5,311 nucleotides of DNA from assembly GCA_947175805.1 (NCBI GenBank), contig CAMWOF010000191.1, forward strand, positions 1 through 5,311, given 5' to 3'. The stretch is from an uncultured Clostridiaceae bacterium (GTDB taxonomy: Bacteria > Bacillota > Clostridia > Lachnospirales > Lachnospiraceae). A program made the position numbers and the translations under genes. Under the pieces are notes generated by a model, which was given only the letters and a program-made list of their open reading frames with translations, was not told where the DNA came from and did not search any database. Below are positions 2,653 to 5,311 of the stretch, piece after piece; positions within the stretch are counted from its first letter, which is position 1, and the number at the start of each line of letters is the position of its first letter.

Positions 2653-5311
2653 TTATTTACTGCCGGCAAGCTTCTTGAACACGGCCTTTTTTCCAACACC
2701 CTTTGTCCGCAAAAGCTTTTTATATGCCGCATATTTTCCCGCCGGAACCTTGATTACTGCCTTCGCCTTGATTCCCTTAAAGGCCTTTGCTCCTACCCTC
2801 GCTTTTGTGAGCTTCTTCGTTTTGATTGTCACGGTCTGCAATTTAGAGCATTTCTCAAAGGCGCTTTTGCCAATTTTACTTACGCCGCCAGGAATTGTAA
2901 TGCTGGTCAATGCTTTACACTGGTAAAATGCCTTATCGCCAATTGTCTGCAGCTTCTGCCCTAATTTCACAGTCTTTAACTTCGTGCAGCCACTAAATGC
3001 GCTTTTACCAATCTTGGTAACATTGCTGCCAATTATAACCTTCGTCAGCTTTTTATTATTTTTGCAGGCATTTACAGCAATTGAGGTAACCTTGTATTTT
3101 TTCCTATTCACTGTAACCGTAGCCGGAATGGTCAATGTCCCCCGGATATTCTTTCCAGCTTTAGAAAATTCTACTGCAAGGCTGCCGCCGTCTCCCCGAA
3201 TCACCTTATATGTCGTACCTGTCGCCTTATCTACTACAGAATCTCCGGCACCGATGTCCTTTCCGTCATCTGTATGCTCTGATGTATTATCCTGCTCCGT
3301 GCCTGTGTTATCATTATTTTGTGTGTTGTCCTGTTCATTATCCTTCTTATTGCCCGTATCCTCCGTACTTCCTGTCTCCCCTGTGCCGCCCGTGTTCTCC
3401 GTACTTCCTGTCTCCTCTGTATTGCCCGTGTTCTCCGTACTTCCTGTCTCCTCTGTATTGCTGTCATCAGGAAATGATGTATTCTCAGTAATCGTAAATT
3501 TTCTTTCCGCACTGCCGCCGAAAATGCCTGCCCCCGTAACCGTGAGCACTGCCTCGCCGACATCCGTATTATTCACAGCAGATACTGTATAATCAGTACC
3601 TTCCGTCAGGGTATTGCCTTTATATGTTAATGTCACCTCCGGCATTTGAGGACTGCCGGAATATACATATGTGTCCTGTGATAACGTGATGTCACACTGA
3701 CTGATACCGATTTCTCCCTCTGCACCACTTCTGAACACAAAGTACTTGGATGCATCCGGATTATATTTCGGCCGGATTGTAACTGTCGCCAGCCCCGCCG
3801 ATTTCATATTTAGCTTTCTGCCTGCACTGTCAACGGATACTACGGATTCGTCAGAGGAAATCACCTCAAACTCTCCATTTTGGGGCAGGGAATCATCTGC
3901 ATTGTCACTAAAATTAGTATTCACCATATATGGAAGCTGATATCCGGTGTCATAACGCTTTTCATAAGACGCATAGTAATAATTGCTGCCCTCTCTTTTC
4001 CACCAGCAGGTGACAGAGACCGGCACATAGAAGGACTCCTGATTGCCGCAAGCCGTACACGTCTTTGTCACAATATAATTTTCATCAGGTTTTCCATAGA
4101 CATATTGATGTCCATTTACAATTTGGACAGTCTCTGCCTCTGCCAACTCGTTCAGGGAAATGGAATAAAAAGTAACTGTTTCCTTATTCCACGTATACCA
4201 CACAAGCTTATCCCCACTGACAAGCGGAACACAATCCGATAGTTCTCCCACCATGCTGTAAATATCACCCACCTGGCTGCCGGTTCCATCTATCCTTGCA
4301 TAATAGGTCTTACCTTCCGTACTCCAAAGCAGCATATAACTGTCGTTCCCAACCGCAACCAAATGCGGTGTTGATACGCCGATTGATGTACTGCTCCCCT
4401 CTGCATAATCAGTAATCATATGCTTGCTGATTGTTCCCGTTTCCTTATCTTGCGCCACAACAAAAATATTTCGCCCACCGGAGCTGCTGCCGTTGATATC
4501 CTCATTGCCTGCCACAATGTATGCGGAATCTGATATCTCAAAACCGCCAACGGAATAGCCGGTATAATTCGCCCCCACTTCGCCGGGTATCTCTACAATA
4601 TTTGACACCGTACACGATCCATTAAATGATCCGTCAGAAAAATCTTTGCTGTATTGCAGAAGCACAATACTCCTCGGATAAGCATCCCCGTGATCAACCG
4701 CCACAATTTTATTATTTTCCGTGCGGATAAACTGATTAAAGGAATGGCTGACATACCCTTTGCCGCTGTTTGCAACCTCTGTATAGGAATCCGTCACCTT
4801 CATAGTCTCTGTATCTACCTGTATAGTCACATTTGCCTGGTGATGATATCCATCGTTGCTGATATACATTTCATGGCAGGTGCGAATCAGCAGATACTTC
4901 CCGCTGTCTGTCATTCTCGCAGAGCCTGCGTCAAACGGAATATATGTATTGGCGCCATAAAGGCCGCAAGAGGCGAGACGTTTCCAGCTTTTATCATATT
5001 TTGTAATCCTGTATACCTCAACTTCATCGGATTCCTCCGCATTTTTCTGACCACTCAGCACATAATAATTTTCATCAGTCTCATAAAATGCGCCAAAAAT
5101 GGACAGCTCCTCGTCCACAATCACGGTTTTTACCAGATTGTATTCCGCATCATAATACTCTACCAGATACCCCTCAACAGACGCGGCAGACTGAAAACGC
5201 ATAAATCCGCCATCCGCCGTTTTGACTAAATAGGATTTTACCGTTGCCGCCCAGGCTTTGTAATTCTGCGCCCCAATATTTCCACCACTATACACTGTAC
5301 ACTGTGTCACC
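2653..5311 (-). CDS. Large cell-surface protein: propeller-like N-region, Ig-like modules, acidic linker, BspA-like LRR C-terminus (5'-truncated)
   Basis: 885 complete codons are visible; the start and any signal peptide lie beyond the right edge. The first visible GTG is internal and is not proposed as the start. Numbering from it: residues about 15-395 are beta-rich with recurring short strands, propeller-like, and hold PFDAGSARM, HEMYISNDGYHHQAN, VSHSFNQF and VDHGDAYPRS. Residues 400-425 have GHQY plus CTACG, a degenerate zinc-ribbon half. Residues about 432-525 are Ig-like group 2 (SSDESVVSVDSAGRKLNMKS, then AGLATVTIRP). Residues 533-607 form a beta module ending GTDYTVSAVNNTDVGEAVLT and TGAGIFGG. 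Residues 608-695 are an acidic Thr/Glu/Asn/Gly linker. Residues 741-885 are BspA-type LRR_5 repeats with a Lys-rich tail ending KKLAGSK. No LPxTG motif or C-terminal membrane segment occurs. The likely role is surface adhesion or ligand binding. A strong terminator follows. Confidence 0.85.
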   Translation of the reverse strand, partial: VTQCTVYSGGNIGAQNYKAWAATVKSYLVKTADGGFMRFQSAASVEGYLVEYYDAEYNLVKTVIVDEELSIFGAFYETDENYYVLSGQKNAEESDEVEVYRITKYDKSWKRLASCGLYGANTYIPFDAGSARMTDSGKYLLIRTCHEMYISNDGYHHQANVTIQVDTETMKVTDSYTEVANSGKGYVSHSFNQFIRTENNKIVAVDHGDAYPRSIVLLQYSKDFSDGSFNGSCTVSNIVEIPGEVGANYTGYSVGGFEISDSAYIVAGNEDINGSSSGGRNIFVVAQDKETGTISKHMITDYAEGSSTSIGVSTPHLVAVGNDSYMLLWSTEGKTYYARIDGTGSQVGDIYSMVGELSDCVPLVSGDKLVWYTWNKETVTFYSISLNELAEAETVQIVNGHQYVYGKPDENYIVTKTCTACGNQESFYVPVSVTCWWKREGSNYYYASYEKRYDTGYQLPYMVNTNFSDNADDSLPQNGEFEVISSDESVVSVDSAGRKLNMKSAGLATVTIRPKYNPDASKYFVFRSGAEGEIGISQCDITLSQDTYVYSGSPQMPEVTLTYKGNTLTEGTDYTVSAVNNTDVGEAVLTVTGAGIFGGSAERKFTITENTSFPDDSNTEETGSTENTGNTEETGSTENTGGTGETGSTEDTGNKKDNEQDNTQNNDNTGTEQDNTSEHTDDGKDIGAGDSVVDKATGTTYKVIRGDGGSLAVEFSKAGKNIRGTLTIPATVTVNRKKYKVTSIAVNACKNNKKLTKVIIGSNVTKIGKSAFSGCTKLKTVKLGQKLQTIGDKAFYQCKALTSITIPGGVSKIGKSAFEKCSKLQTVTIKTKKLTKARVGAKAFKGIKAKAVIKVPAGKYAAYKKLLRTKGVGKKAVFKKLAGSK
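2671..3090 (-). repeat. BspA-type leucine-rich repeats (LRR_5) in the large surface protein
   Basis: Encoded residues 741-880 hold about four to five repeats of roughly 23 residues with the pattern I(G)xxAFxxCxxLxxVxIPxxV. The clearest are two consecutive 23-residue units beginning TKIGKSAFSGC and QTIGDKAFYQC. A third begins SKIGKSAFEKC, and a degenerate one contains VGAKAFKGI. This is the Treponema/BspA-like LRR class, used in extracellular binding. The units are diverged at DNA level, so they are protein repeats rather than recent duplications. The segment is extremely Lys-rich, in contrast to the acidic linker before it. Confidence 0.85.
3352..3459 (-). repeat. Three tandem 36-bp repeats coding an acidic 12-residue linker unit
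   Basis: Three head-to-tail 36-base units lie at 3352-3387, 3388-3423 and 3424-3459. The last two are identical, and the first differs from them at 6 positions. In the reading frame each codes a 12-residue unit of the form NTEETGSTENTG (third copy GTGETGSTEDTG), residues 618-653 of the visible protein. Since 36 is a multiple of 3, gain or loss of a unit keeps the frame. The repeat forms the start of a flexible linker between the Ig-like modules and the LRR domain. Confidence 0.95.

Noticed and set aside
2520..2732. 70-codon minus-strand frame spanning the end of the surface-protein gene and the terminator
   Set aside because: It is out of frame with the surface-protein gene, and its own coding would include the terminator hairpin and the next gene's promoter.
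3352..3459. Tandem 36-bp units considered as a CRISPR array
   Set aside because: The units are contiguous with no spacers and are in frame within a coding sequence, so they are a protein linker repeat.
3234..3563. Minus-strand frame with repeated RRQEVRRTRA units
   Set aside because: It is a frame-shifted reading of the 36-bp tandem repeat inside the real surface-protein gene. A repeat length divisible by 3 keeps all frames open.
2984..3592. 202-codon open frame on the plus strand opposite the linker and LRR region
   Set aside because: It is antisense to the well-supported surface-protein gene. Its Pro/Val/Leu/Ser-rich translation mirrors the repeat and linker, and no ribosome binding site or recognisable domain supports it.
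4654..5229. 191-codon open frame on the plus strand near the right end
   Set aside because: It lies wholly antisense to the large surface-protein gene, with no recognisable domain or ribosome binding site.

Overview
The window looks like chromosomal DNA of a low-to-mid GC Gram-positive anaerobe of class Clostridia. The Lachnospiraceae fit best. Every gene start has a strong purine-rich Shine-Dalgarno site. Promoters are sigma-A type with 17-base spacers. Two adjacent genes encode exported proteins built from modules common in gut Clostridia: bacterial Ig-like group 2 domains, BspA-type leucine-rich repeats and Lys-rich tails. The taxonomic call is inference from recalled families, not from a search.

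All supported genes lie on the minus strand, so the window is best read from right to left. (1) 5311-2653 holds the 3' part (885 residues) of a large cell-surface protein whose start is off the right edge. It has a beta-propeller-like N-terminal region, a CxxC half-knuckle, an Ig-like region, a second beta-rich module, an acidic Thr/Glu/Asn/Gly linker with a 36-bp tandem repeat, and a basic BspA-like LRR C-terminus. A good intrinsic terminator follows at 2604-2576. (2) 2505-1735 has its own extended -10 promoter. It encodes a secreted protein with a signal peptide, one Ig-like domain and a C-terminal Cys/His hydrolase-like domain. (3) 1656-670 encodes a DUF4037, nucleotidyltransferase-like protein. 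Its promoter's -35 box overlaps the stop codon of the preceding gene. (4) 630-289 encodes a MIF/tautomerase-family protein, 39 bases downstream and probably in the same operon. (5) 61-1 is the first 20 codons of a [4Fe-4S] ferredoxin-type protein running off the left edge. It has an excellent ribosome binding site and a TTGTGA-N17-TATAAT promoter.

Functionally, the two right-hand genes probably act outside the cell, in surface binding and wall or protein hydrolysis. The three left-hand genes are cytoplasmic: a nucleotidyltransferase-like enzyme, a tautomerase-like trimer and a ferredoxin-containing protein. No mobile element, CRISPR array, tRNA or rRNA gene was seen, and I see no clear new multi-gene system. 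The most interesting items are the uncharacterised N-terminal domain of the large surface protein with its dense His/Asp motifs, the Ig-like plus Cys-hydrolase protein, and the DUF4037-MIF pairing.
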